From NCBI GenBank assembly GCA_003453735.1, contig DMNE01000043.1:1-12500 (forward strand): DNA of 12,500 bases, read 5' to 3'. The notes under the pieces were generated by a model, which saw only the letters and a list, made by a program, of their open reading frames with translations, was not told where the DNA came from and ran no database searches. A program made the position numbers and the translations under genes. Below, piece by piece: positions 1 through 6,934 of the stretch. This DNA is from Nitrospiraceae bacterium. GTDB lineage: Bacteria > Nitrospirota > Thermodesulfovibrionia > Thermodesulfovibrionales > UBA9159. Each line of letters begins with the position of its first letter. The stretch's first letter is position 1.

Positions 1-1
1 T

Positions 2-556
2 GCCACCTGGTGGATCAGACAGGCTATCACGCGGGCGCTTGCTGACCAGTCGCGGACGATACGGATACCGGTGCACATGGTTGAGGTGATCAGCCGTATC
101 ACCAAGGCCACGAGGGAGCTTGTGCAGGAACTGGGACACGAACCCTCTCCCGAGGATATAGCAGCGAGGGTAAATATGCCTGTTGAGAAGGTCAGGGCCA
201 TACAGAAGATATCAAAGGAACCCGTGTCTCTGGAAACCCCTATCGGCGAGGAAGAGGAAAGCCATCTGAGAGACTTTATCGAGGACAAGGCAACCCTTTC
301 CCCCCTTGATATAGCGATTAATGACGATTTGCAGACCCAGATTGATAAAGTGCTCTGTACCCTCAATCCCAAGGAGGCTAAAATCATCAGGAGAAGGTTT
401 GGCATCGGTGAGGATGCGCCGCACACCCTTGAAGAACTGGGTCAGGAATTCGACGTCACCCGGGAAAGGATACGGCAGATAGAGGTCAAGGCCCTCAGAA
501 AACTGAAACACCCTTCACGCAGCAGGTGGTTGAGGACATTTATTGAAAGCCCTTGA
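2..556 (+). CDS. rpoD: RNA polymerase primary sigma factor RpoD, C-terminal part (5' end outside window)
   Basis: This is the last 184 residues of a housekeeping sigma-70 factor, which directs RNA polymerase core to -35/-10 promoters. The frame is open from base 2 and begins with the end of region 2 ([16 protein letters not shown], then RTIRIPVHM). Region 3 follows at about residues 27-95. Region 4.1 is next ([16 protein letters not shown]), and the region 4.2 helix-turn-helix ([20 protein letters not shown], residues about 142-162) binds the -35 element. The frame ends a few residues after the usual ALRKLKHP segment, so the C-terminus is complete. The internal GTG and ATG near base 71 are not starts, because conserved sigma sequence continues upstream of them. 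The -35 hexamer of the next promoter overlaps the stop codon. Confidence 0.97.
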   Translation, partial: ATWWIRQAITRALADQSRTIRIPVHMVEVISRITKATRELVQELGHEPSPEDIAARVNMPVEKVRAIQKISKEPVSLETPIGEEEESHLRDFIEDKATLSPLDIAINDDLQTQIDKVLCTLNPKEAKIIRRRFGIGEDAPHTLEELGQEFDVTRERIRQIEVKALRKLKHPSRSRWLRTFIESP

Positions 557-582
557 CCATCGGCAAGATAACCATTTAGAAT
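553..582 (+). promoter_or_regulatory. Sigma-70 promoter for the tRNA gene
   Basis: TTGACC (553-558) and TAGAAT (577-582) are separated by 18 nt, and each hexamer matches the consensus at 5 of 6 positions. Transcription should start near 589, about 38 nt before the tRNA. The -35 hexamer overlaps the rpoD stop codon, so the tRNA has its own promoter inside the end of the sigma-factor gene. Confidence 0.6.
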
Positions 583-626
583 ACAGACCGCCATACTGTT
601 TGCATGTTCACGTGAAGATCCATTTC

Positions 627-699
627 GGGCCCATAGCTCAGCTGGTAGAGCTACCGGCTCATAACCGGTTGGTCCCAGGTTCGAGTCCTGGTGGGCCCA
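627..699 (+). tRNA. tRNA with CAT anticodon (tRNA-Ile2 or elongator tRNA-Met)
   Basis: A 73-nt cloverleaf folds by eye. The acceptor stem is GGGCCCA pairing with TGGGCCC, the D stem is GCTC/GAGC, the anticodon stem is ACCGG/CCGGT around loop CTCATAA, and the T arm is CCAGG-TTCGAGT-CCTGG. The discriminator base is A and no CCA is encoded. The CAT anticodon fits elongator Met or the AUA-reading Ile2 tRNA, whose C34 is changed to lysidine by TilS. The initiator is unlikely, because the first acceptor pair is a true G-C pair and the GGG/CCC pairs of the initiator anticodon stem are absent. Pairs C4-G69 and C5-G68 are those used by E. coli TilS to recognise Ile2, so I lean towards Ile2. The zinc-ribbon gene starts 21 nt downstream and may be on the same transcript. 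Confidence 0.93.
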
Positions 700-720
700 C
701 TAGCAAGGAGCGGAGGTTAT

Positions 721-1446
721 GTGAAGGAACAACTGAGATTTCTCAATGCGCTTCAGGAAATAGATTCTGCCATTGCAAAGAAGATCGAACTCATCGAATC
801 AATACCCAAGAAGATTTCATCTATTGAACACCGCTTAAAGGATGCCCTGCTACTGTACGATAAAGAAAAACAGAAATATGAAGCTCTTGAGAAGAAGAAA
901 AAGGACAAAGAGCGGTCTCTCGATGATGTCAGCGAACGGATCAAGAAACTAAAGGTCCGCACGTCTGAAATAAAAAATAATAAGGAATATCAGGCCCACC
1001 TGAAAGAAATAGCATCGGTACAGAAAGAGCAGTCTGCGTTAGAAGACGAGATCTTGCTGTCGATGGAATCCAGCGATGCCGCAATGAAGGATCTGAAGAG
1101 GGTAGAGAATAAGGTTCACGCTGAAAAGGAGACGCTGGAGGAATATAAGAAAAAACTCGCTGGAGAGATTGTGGTGGCGGAAAAGGAGCTTGCCGAGTTG
1201 AGGCTCAGGAGGGCTGAGAGTGTAAAACATATCGACAACGATGCGTATGAATTGTATCTGAAGATGCTCGAATCAAAAGGGGGACTGGCCGTTGTGGAAG
1301 CGAGAGACGAGATATGCCTGGGCTGTAATATGAGTATTCCCCCCCAGCTTTTTGTCGAGCTGAAGAAAAACGAGAAGATTATGCAGTGTCCTCAGTGCGG
1401 CAGGATACTGTTCTGGCGGGGAGACGGGGACGCCGGGGAGTCGTAG
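721..1446 (+). CDS. Coiled-coil protein with C-terminal C4 zinc ribbon (CdsZ / DUF164 type)
   Basis: The 241-residue protein is almost entirely charged alpha-helical coiled coil (residues about 1-185, rich in K, E and L). It ends in a zinc ribbon with C199-x2-C202 and C223-x2-C226. This is the layout of the widely conserved zf-RING_7/DUF164 family. The family is often described as possibly nucleic-acid binding, and no reaction can be assigned from sequence. The chosen start is GTG at 721, 4 nt after GGAGG (712-716), with a second purine block AAGGAG at 705-710. A more upstream GTG at 691 lies inside the tRNA and is not credible. The gene closely follows the tRNA and no separate promoter is obvious between them. 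Confidence 0.9.
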   Translation: MKEQLRFLNALQEIDSAIAKKIELIESIPKKISSIEHRLKDALLLYDKEKQKYEALEKKKKDKERSLDDVSERIKKLKVRTSEIKNNKEYQAHLKEIASVQKEQSALEDEILLSMESSDAAMKDLKRVENKVHAEKETLEEYKKKLAGEIVVAEKELAELRLRRAESVKHIDNDAYELYLKMLESKGGLAVVEARDEICLGCNMSIPPQLFVELKKNEKIMQCPQCGRILFWRGDGDAGES

Positions 1447-1475
1447 GTAGCACGACGGCGGCAGAGGGAGCATTT

Positions 1476-1495
1476 GCCTTCCGAGGCCTTCCGAG
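1476..1495 (+). repeat. Perfect 10-bp tandem repeat before the lysR promoter
   Basis: GCCTTCCGAG occurs twice with no gap (1476-1485 and 1486-1495), just upstream of the -35 hexamer at 1503. The second copy also contributes to a small hairpin, GAGGC (1483-1487) pairing with GCCTC (1498-1502), followed by T-rich sequence. That hairpin could be a weak terminator for the zinc-ribbon gene. The repeat could equally be a regulator site about 45-60 bp before the predicted transcript start, or chance slippage. Confidence 0.6.
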
Positions 1496-1502
1496 AAGCC
1501 TC

Positions 1503-1531
1503 TTGACTTTCTTTAAAGGTCTCATTATAAT
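1503..1531 (+). promoter_or_regulatory. Near-consensus sigma-70 promoter of the LysR gene
   Basis: TTGACT (1503-1508) and TATAAT (1526-1531) are separated by 17 nt, 11 of 12 positions matching consensus. Transcription should begin near 1538, leaving only about 13 nt before the ATG at 1551. No Shine-Dalgarno sequence is visible in that leader. The -10 is bracketed by TCTCAT copies (1520-1525 and 1531-1536), and a short dyad TTAT-N6-ATAA (1525-1538) overlaps it. That dyad is a possible autoregulatory site, which is inference. Confidence 0.75.
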
Positions 1532-1550
1532 CTCATAAGAAAAACTAATA

Positions 1551-2459
1551 ATGGAAGATCACAAACTAAAGGTTTTCTGTACTGTCGCGGAGACGAGGAG
1601 TTTCTCAAAGGCATCAGAGATTATTCATCTTACCCAGCCCGCTGTTAGTCTTCAGATACAAGCGCTCGAGGAGCTCTATGAAACGAAGCTGTTCGACCGG
1701 GCGTCAAACAATGTCATTCTCACGCCTGCCGGAGAGATCCTCTATAAATATGCAAAAGAGATCCTTTCTCTCTATGCTTCCGCTTCGAAGAATATCGGAG
1801 AGCTGACCGGCCTCGTTAAGGGGAGCATCTGTGTCGGTGCAAGCACCACGATAGGAAACTATTTACTGCCCTCTGTCATCGCCGACTTCAAGAAAAATCA
1901 TCCGAAGATAAGGGTTCACCTGCTCGTCGGCAATACGAAGAGGATAGTAGAGCTTTTAAACTCAGGGAATGTGGATATCGGCCTTGTCGAAGGTGATGTG
2001 ACAAAACAGAAACTCATAGCGGAAAAACTCATCCGAGACGAACTCGTAGTGGTCATCTCCCCTCTGCATCCCTGGTCACACAAAAAGGAAGTCTCTATCT
2101 TTGACCTTACGAAGGAGCCGTTCATTTTGAGGGAAGAGGGTTCAGGAACGAGACAGATTATAGAAAAGTATCTGAACAAGCACGGGATAAGCACCCATGA
2201 CATGAAGGTGACGTTGGTGCTCGGAAGCACCGAGGCGATAAAAGAGGCGGTGGAGAGCGGTATCGGAATATCGATCGTTTCCCGGTGGGCTGCCAGGAAA
2301 GAGAGTAAATATGAGAGTCTCAAACTGCTGAGCATCAAGGAGGAGAAAATGTTCAGGGAGTTTATCTTGATATTCCACAAGAACGCCATAGCTTCCCATG
2401 CCGTGGATGAATTCCTCGCCTATCTAAAGCGATACCCCTTCGATAAACTCATATCCTAG
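1551..2459 (+). CDS. LysR-family transcriptional regulator
   Basis: The 302-residue protein has the standard LysR length and plan. An N-terminal winged helix-turn-helix (residues about 1-60, with SFSKASEIIHLTQPAVSLQI and LFDR) binds DNA. A linker helix and a periplasmic-binding-protein-like effector domain (about 88-295) follow. The start of the effector domain (GNYLLPSVIADFKKNHPKI and VDIGLVEGD) resembles the CysL/CbbR-like subgroup, but this does not reveal the ligand. The ATG at 1551 begins right at the conserved helix-turn-helix, so the start is secure despite lacking a visible ribosome binding site. No divergently transcribed target gene is adjacent; the upstream and downstream functional genes run in the same direction. 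The regulon is therefore not evident from context. Confidence 0.95.
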   Translation: MEDHKLKVFCTVAETRSFSKASEIIHLTQPAVSLQIQALEELYETKLFDRASNNVILTPAGEILYKYAKEILSLYASASKNIGELTGLVKGSICVGASTTIGNYLLPSVIADFKKNHPKIRVHLLVGNTKRIVELLNSGNVDIGLVEGDVTKQKLIAEKLIRDELVVVISPLHPWSHKKEVSIFDLTKEPFILREEGSGTRQIIEKYLNKHGISTHDMKVTLVLGSTEAIKEAVESGIGISIVSRWAARKESKYESLKLLSIKEEKMFREFILIFHKNAIASHAVDEFLAYLKRYPFDKLIS

Positions 2460-2506
2460 GACGGACAGTCTTTTCCCCTGCCCCGGATTATTTATAAGTC
2501 TCTCGA

Positions 2507-2745
2507 TTAGAGGAATTTGACTGGATACCAAGGGAATTGAACAAACAGAGGTGTCGAATTCTCCATCCTGGGCATGGTGAGCATGTCACTATCCTGTTCA
2601 ATTTCAACCTCATAATCTTCTTTGCTTTTGCTTCTTTATTGTCGAAATCGTCCATGAGTGCGACGAGTAAGGAGGCAGCCTTTGTGAGGTTCGATGCTGC
2701 TTTATCGAATATCTCGAAAAAATCTATTTCCTTCGGGAAAAGCCT
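2507..2745 (-). pseudogene. Decayed DUF47 (PhoU-like, phosphate-transport accessory) gene remnant
   Basis: Read on the minus strand, bases 2745-2614 encode RLFPKEIDFFEIFDKAASNL, then a stretch ending LLVALMDDFDNKEAKAKKI. This is the recognisable N-terminus of DUF47 proteins, which often accompany Pit phosphate transporters. At about 2612 the frame breaks. Shifting one base restores the expected EVEIEQD motif (2611-2591), followed by a degraded piece that stops at 2509-2507. Only about 75 of the usual 200 or so residues remain, and AGG stands where an initiating ATG would be expected before RLFPKE. An open frame extends further upstream to an ATG at 2817, but that part does not look like DUF47 and overlaps the aminotransferase start. 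The family call is from memory of the motif pattern. Confidence 0.6.
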
Positions 2746-2799
2746 CCTATCGACGATTGAGCCATTCGATACCGACGATAAAGTCAAATCAACGGGAAA

Positions 2800-2808
2800 T
2801 GGTATAAT
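2800..2808 (+). promoter_or_regulatory. Extended -10 promoter, probably giving a leaderless aminotransferase mRNA
   Basis: TG-G-TATAAT is a perfect extended -10 element. No good -35 hexamer lies 16-18 nt upstream (AAAGTC-like), which extended -10 promoters tolerate. Seven nucleotides separate the hexamer from the ATG at 2816, so transcription should begin at or one base before the start codon. No Shine-Dalgarno sequence precedes that ATG. Confidence 0.55.
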
Positions 2809-2815
2809 TTTACCC

Positions 2816-3703
2816 ATGTATGTCTATGTGAATAATCGACCAGTTCCCAAGGCTGAGGCGGTTGTCTCGGTTTTTGACCATGGTTTTCTCTATGGTGACG
2901 GCGTTTACGAGACCTTGAGGGTGTACGACAGAGTTGTTTTTATGCTTGATGAGCATCTTGGGCGGCTGTACCGCTCTGCTTCTCTGATAAGGCTCACCAT
3001 GCCCAAGAATTTCGATCAGATCAAGGCTGCGCTCTACGAGACCCTGGATGTGAATTCCCTGGAAAACGCTTATGTGCGAATAACGATCTCCAGAGGCCAT
3101 GGACCCATAGGACTAGATCCCGATCTCTGCAAGGAGCCGACGTTTGTGATCATTGCAGAGGACATGAAGGATTATCCGCAGAGCTATTATGAGAAAGGGA
3201 TCAAAACAGTTATTGCTCAGACAAAGAGGAACCTGAAGGATGCCCTCAATCCCCAGATAAAATCCCTGAATTTTCTCAATAACATCCTCGCAAAGATAGA
3301 GGCAAAGGAGAAAGAGGCTTATGAGTCCATCATGGTGAATGCCTCAGAACATATCGCTGAAGGGACAATAAGCAATATATTCTTTTACAGGGACGATATT
3401 CTCTGTACGCCGTCCATAGCGTGTGGCATTCTCGATGGTATCACGAGAAGGCTGATTTTGGACTTGGCAGTGAGGGAAGGATTGACGGTCAGAGAGGGTG
3501 AGTTCACGCGGAACGATCTCTTTGCAGCAGATGAGGTATTCTTAACGAACACAACGATGGAGGTTATGCCTGTGTGTAAGGTTGATGCAGTGAGGTACGG
3601 CGTAGGGAGCGTGGCAAAGCTCTTGCGGAAGGTTTATCGGGACGAGGTGAGAACGTATGTGGAGTCGATCAAAGGCAGTGGACCATCATTGTTGGGGATA
3701 TGA
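2816..3703 (+). CDS. Class IV PLP-dependent aminotransferase (BCAT / D-amino acid aminotransferase / PabC type)
   Basis: The 295-residue protein has the fold-type IV PLP enzyme signatures. The N-terminal VFDHGFLYGDGVYETLR (residues 19-35) is conserved in the family. K149 in NPQIKSLNFLNN is the expected PLP Schiff-base lysine, and E182 in HIAEGTISNIFF is the expected acid contacting the pyridine nitrogen. GILDGITRR (204-212) and TNTTMEVMPV (244-253) complete the cofactor and active-site loops. The family covers branched-chain aminotransferase (ilvE), D-alanine aminotransferase and aminodeoxychorismate lyase (pabC), and sequence alone does not separate them here. Neither neighbour (a LysR gene and deoC) points to one pathway. 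The ATG at 2816 fits the usual family start; the frame continues upstream to 2537, but that part is the antisense of the DUF47 remnant. Confidence 0.93.
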   Translation: MYVYVNNRPVPKAEAVVSVFDHGFLYGDGVYETLRVYDRVVFMLDEHLGRLYRSASLIRLTMPKNFDQIKAALYETLDVNSLENAYVRITISRGHGPIGLDPDLCKEPTFVIIAEDMKDYPQSYYEKGIKTVIAQTKRNLKDALNPQIKSLNFLNNILAKIEAKEKEAYESIMVNASEHIAEGTISNIFFYRDDILCTPSIACGILDGITRRLILDLAVREGLTVREGEFTRNDLFAADEVFLTNTTMEVMPVCKVDAVRYGVGSVAKLLRKVYRDEVRTYVESIKGSGPSLLGI

Positions 3704-3881
3704 ATAAACCCGCTCATCTTTGGAGTACAATGAGGCCTCTGAGCCATCGCCTTTTTTCAATAAACGCATGCTCGTCTGCATCACCTGCTCTACCAAATCA
3801 AGTGGTCCCGCGTCAACAGAAAGGGCCGGAAACCACGGAGAAAGTTTTTCCAAATGTCTATGGCACATCATGGATGGCTAG

Positions 3882-4541
3882 ATGAACAAGCCTGATATAG
3901 CAAAACTCATTGATCACAGTCTCTTGAGGCCCGATGCGACCACTGATCAAATACAGAAGCTCTGTGACGAGGCAATGCAGTATGGGTTCTTCTCAGTATG
4001 CGTGAATCCCTTTTATATTCCTGCTGTCAGGGGCATGCTGAGGGGCAGCGCCGTTAAGGTATCGTCTGTTATCGGCTTTCCCTTTGGCATGACCGCCACT
4101 CAGGTAAAGGTATTTGAGGCGATCGAGGCTTCCCTTGCTGGCGCAGATGAAATCGATATTGTTATGAATATAGGGGAGGCGCGGTCCGGTCATTGGGATA
4201 CCGTTCGGAAAGATATCTCTGACGTAATCTTTGCCACACGGGGGGTTATCCGTAAAATAATCATCGAGACCTGTTATCTCACGACGCACGAAAAGCGAAA
4301 GGCATCAGAGGTTATCCTGGATGCAGGGGCAGAATTTATCAAGACTTCAACCGGGTTTGGTGCGGGCGGTGCTGAGAGTGAGGATATCAGCCTCATAAAA
4401 GCGGTTGTAGGAAACAGATGTGGAATCAAGGCAGCGGGTGGCATAAAAACCCTCTCTCAAGTCAAACGGCTGATCGATGCAGGGGCGACGAGGATAGGAA
4501 CATCACACGGGGTGAAAATAGTGACGATGGACGAGGGATAA
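3882..4541 (+). CDS. deoC: Deoxyribose-phosphate aldolase
   Basis: The enzyme cleaves 2-deoxyribose-5-phosphate to glyceraldehyde-3-phosphate and acetaldehyde in deoxynucleoside catabolism, in the cytoplasm. The 219-residue length is normal for the short bacterial form. The catalytic set is present: D92 in DEIDIVMNIG, Schiff-base K154 in FIKTSTGFG, and K183 in GIKAAGGIKT. LIDHSLLRPDAT at the N-terminus is the usual family opening. The start is ATG at 3882, preceded only by a weak GGATGG. The gene follows the aminotransferase after 178 nt with no clear promoter or terminator between them, so the two are probably co-transcribed. No other nucleoside-catabolism gene is nearby. It converges on lptG with a 51-nt gap in which I see no strong terminator. 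Confidence 0.96.
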   Translation: MNKPDIAKLIDHSLLRPDATTDQIQKLCDEAMQYGFFSVCVNPFYIPAVRGMLRGSAVKVSSVIGFPFGMTATQVKVFEAIEASLAGADEIDIVMNIGEARSGHWDTVRKDISDVIFATRGVIRKIIIETCYLTTHEKRKASEVILDAGAEFIKTSTGFGAGGAESEDISLIKAVVGNRCGIKAAGGIKTLSQVKRLIDAGATRIGTSHGVKIVTMDEG

Positions 4542-4592
4542 GCTAGCGGAGCATTGTTGGCTTTTCGTTCCTATGGCGCCTTTCTTTCTGTC

Positions 4593-5717
4593 CTACTCCG
4601 GTATCGCATTGAAAAGGTAGACCGCAGCGCCGCCGAATACCGCCGGAACAAGCCATGCAGCGAAAATCGGGGGCAGAATCCCCGTATATCCCAGGGAAAG
4701 GGAAGCGGTATACCCTAACCAGTAAAACAAGCTTATAGAGATACCGATCGCTGTGGTGACAAGACCGCTTTTTATTTCTCCTCTGGTTGCCAGAGATATC
4801 CCGACGACAAGCATTATGATATTGATCAGGGGATAGGACAGCCGGGAGTGGATATCGATAATGAGTTTGATATTTTTGATGCCGGCCTCCTTTAATCTTT
4901 TCGTATAGGCGTATAGCTCTCGAACATTCATCTCTTCAGGTTTTTGCATGCCTTTCCCGATGATATCAGGGGAATCAATGATACCCGACTGGATCTCCCT
5001 GAACTTTGTTACCTTGCCGGTCTTTATGTCATAGTCGGTAACTTCCCGGAGATACCAGGCGCCACCCTGCTTCTGGGAAGTCCCGGGGCCTTCCCTTTGA
5101 GCTGCCTTTTCTGCCCCCCATGCGGGCTGCCATACGCCGGACGCAGCCTCGATCCTCTCTGTGAGCATATCATCCTGTATCTTCATTATGCTGATGCCCT
5201 GGATAATGCCCCTATCAGGCAGATACAGGTCTATCTTGACGATGTAGTCTTTAGCCCTCAACCAAGCTGTCCCTTCTTTCACCGTAAGAAGATTCTCTTT
5301 CTTTGTGATTGTATCACTGAGACGGTGTGCACGTTTTGAGAAGTCCGGTGCAATAAATTCACTGGTCAGAAAGCCGGCAATGCAGAGGAATACCCCTGTA
5401 TATAAGAAGGGGACTAAGAGACCCTTCATACTTCCGCCTGATGTCTTAATCGCTATAGTCTCTTTCCTCTTGCCTGCCTGTCCGAAGACAAACAGGCTGC
5501 TCATGAGGGCCGCAACCGGCATAAGATAAACCAGGAATCTGGGGATGTTCAGTGCTGCGTAGAGGAGTAAGAGGGCGAGGGAAGGACTGAACTTGATGAA
5601 GTCATCCATCTTGTCAATAAGGTCTATGAGGCTTGATATGAGGCCGAGCCCCAACGCTATAATGGCGAAGAGTTTGAAAAATTCTTTCAGATAGTGTCTC
5701 TGAATAATCGTCATCAT
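4593..5717 (-). CDS. lptG: LPS export ABC transporter permease LptG
   Basis: LptG pairs with LptF to form the inner-membrane permease of the LptB2FG transporter, which extracts LPS from the membrane and passes it to LptC/LptA. The 374-residue protein has the family plan: membrane segments near residues 12-33, 47-80 and 100-123, a periplasmic beta-jellyroll (about 130-260), and three more segments near 293-310, 317-340 and 350-370. The N-terminus (TIIQRHYLKEFFKLF) is typical of YjgP/YjgQ proteins. I chose ATG at 5717 because its ATGA overlaps the lptF stop, which implies translational coupling; the next codon is also ATG. An upstream extension to 5780 lies within lptF coding sequence and is not needed. 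The jellyroll holds an unusual hydrophilic stretch (about 197-219, rich in G, Q, A and K) that looks like an inserted loop. Confidence 0.93.
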   Translation of the reverse strand: MMTIIQRHYLKEFFKLFAIIALGLGLISSLIDLIDKMDDFIKFSPSLALLLLYAALNIPRFLVYLMPVAALMSSLFVFGQAGKRKETIAIKTSGGSMKGLLVPFLYTGVFLCIAGFLTSEFIAPDFSKRAHRLSDTITKKENLLTVKEGTAWLRAKDYIVKIDLYLPDRGIIQGISIMKIQDDMLTERIEAASGVWQPAWGAEKAAQREGPGTSQKQGGAWYLREVTDYDIKTGKVTKFREIQSGIIDSPDIIGKGMQKPEEMNVRELYAYTKRLKEAGIKNIKLIIDIHSRLSYPLINIIMLVVGISLATRGEIKSGLVTTAIGISISLFYWLGYTASLSLGYTGILPPIFAAWLVPAVFGGAAVYLFNAIPE

Positions 5718-6817
5718 CGTAATCCAGCCTTTCTGAATGCCCACAGAGAAGCTATGCCGAGTATGACAACGGGCGTCCACGCACCGACATAGTGGGGAAC
5801 CTTGCCTGAACGGGCCATATTTTCACCATATACCAGGATGATGTAAAAGGCGGTGAAGATAGCGAGTCCTATGGTGAGCCCTCCGAGTCTTCCCGATTTC
5901 CCTGATATCAATGCCAGCGGAGGACCGAGAAACATGAGGAACAGACAGAGAAACGGAAGGGAGAGTCGTCGATGGAATTCAAGGAAAAATGGTATCTGTT
6001 CCTGGCCCGCCCTCTTGTTTGCCTCCCTAAGGAGTTCAAGCGGAGTCAACTCGCTATTTTTTCTCGAGGGGCCATCAATGATTAGGTTCAAAGAAAGGTT
6101 GTAGCCGTCGAAGAAGAGCTCTGTTGAGCCCTCTGCTGTCCCGATGTGGATAAAGCCGTTCTTCAGATAAAGGGAGAGGTCGGCGTTTTTGTCGGTGTAT
6201 ATGTGGCCTTCCTTAGCTGTCAGAACCTTCGGCTCTTTCTTGTTCCTGTTGTCATAGATGAATATCCCATGCATCGTGTCGGGCGCAGGCTTGTCCCTGA
6301 CGAGGATGACGAGGTCCTTGAAGGAGGTATTGAATATCCCGGCTTCTATTGCCATGGGAGCCCTCTGCATAATGATTCTTGATATCGAATCCCTGAGTTC
6401 GATCGCCGCCAAAGGGCTGAGCGAAAAACTCACCAGTAATCCGCAAAGGAAACAGCCTACACCCAGGATGAATACCGGTCGAGCAATATCCCTGAATGGC
6501 ATCCCGGCTGCCTTGAGGGCAGTGAATTCACTATCTGCATTTAGCCTGCCATAAGTCAGAAGGACAGAGAGGAGCAAGGACATCGGGATCGTGAGCAGCA
6601 TGAGTTGGGGCTGGATATAGAAGATGATCTTTGCCATATCCTGAACGGACGCACCGACCCCGGACAGAAGCCTGCTTAATCGTAAGACCTTCTCCATGAG
6701 GAGAAAGAAATTCAGGGATACGAGGCTGAGCAGAAAAGTAACCCCTAACTCTTTGAGGATCGCCTTATGGATGGTCTTGAGCACCAGGTAGGAGCGACGA
6801 ATCGGTAATACGCTCAT
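5714..6817 (-). CDS. lptF: LPS export ABC transporter permease LptF
   Basis: This is the partner permease of LptG. The 367-residue protein shows the same plan: hydrophobic segments at about 24-44, 66-88 and 113-133, a periplasmic beta-rich domain (about 140-260), and C-terminal segments at about 285-303, 310-330 and 345-362. YGRLNADSEFTALKAAGMPF (89-108) is the strongly conserved cytoplasmic loop of LptF/LptG proteins that contacts LptB. The order lptF then lptG with a 4-nt overlap is the usual one. The ATG at 6817 has no clear Shine-Dalgarno sequence, and the N-terminus is about ten residues longer than the core alignment needs, so a slightly later start is possible. lptB, lptA and lptC are not in this window. 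Confidence 0.93.
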   Translation of the reverse strand: MSVLPIRRSYLVLKTIHKAILKELGVTFLLSLVSLNFFLLMEKVLRLSRLLSGVGASVQDMAKIIFYIQPQLMLLTIPMSLLLSVLLTYGRLNADSEFTALKAAGMPFRDIARPVFILGVGCFLCGLLVSFSLSPLAAIELRDSISRIIMQRAPMAIEAGIFNTSFKDLVILVRDKPAPDTMHGIFIYDNRNKKEPKVLTAKEGHIYTDKNADLSLYLKNGFIHIGTAEGSTELFFDGYNLSLNLIIDGPSRKNSELTPLELLREANKRAGQEQIPFFLEFHRRLSLPFLCLFLMFLGPPLALISGKSGRLGGLTIGLAIFTAFYIILVYGENMARSGKVPHYVGAWTPVVILGIASLWAFRKAGLR

Positions 6818-6934
6818 TTATTGTAATGCCGCGCTTTTCCTAATTATTATTTCATGATGAGCAGCTATGGCGCACCTCCGTCTTATTCTGTCTTGCCGGT
6901 AATCTTTGAAATACTCTGTCGCAATAAAGGGCAC

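Noticed and set aside
691..720. Upstream GTG start for the zinc-ribbon gene
   Set aside because: It lies inside the 3' end of the tRNA, and GTG 721 has a well-placed GGAGG.
2537..2815. 93-residue N-terminal extension of the aminotransferase reading frame
   Set aside because: It is antisense to the DUF47 remnant, has no ribosome binding site, and the class IV family normally begins at MYVYVNNRPV (ATG 2816).
3700..3885. 61-residue frame overlapping the aminotransferase stop and the deoC start by ATGA
   Set aside because: The residue make-up is not protein-like and I see no family motif. The neat overlaps are suggestive, so it is mentioned with the micro-ORF finding but not called.
4542..4592. 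Terminator between the convergent deoC and lptG
   Set aside because: Only short, interrupted pairings are visible, with no stem plus T tract on either strand.
5718..5780. 21-residue upstream extension of lptG
   Set aside because: It lies wholly inside lptF, while ATG 5717 gives the usual ATGA coupling and the usual family N-terminus.
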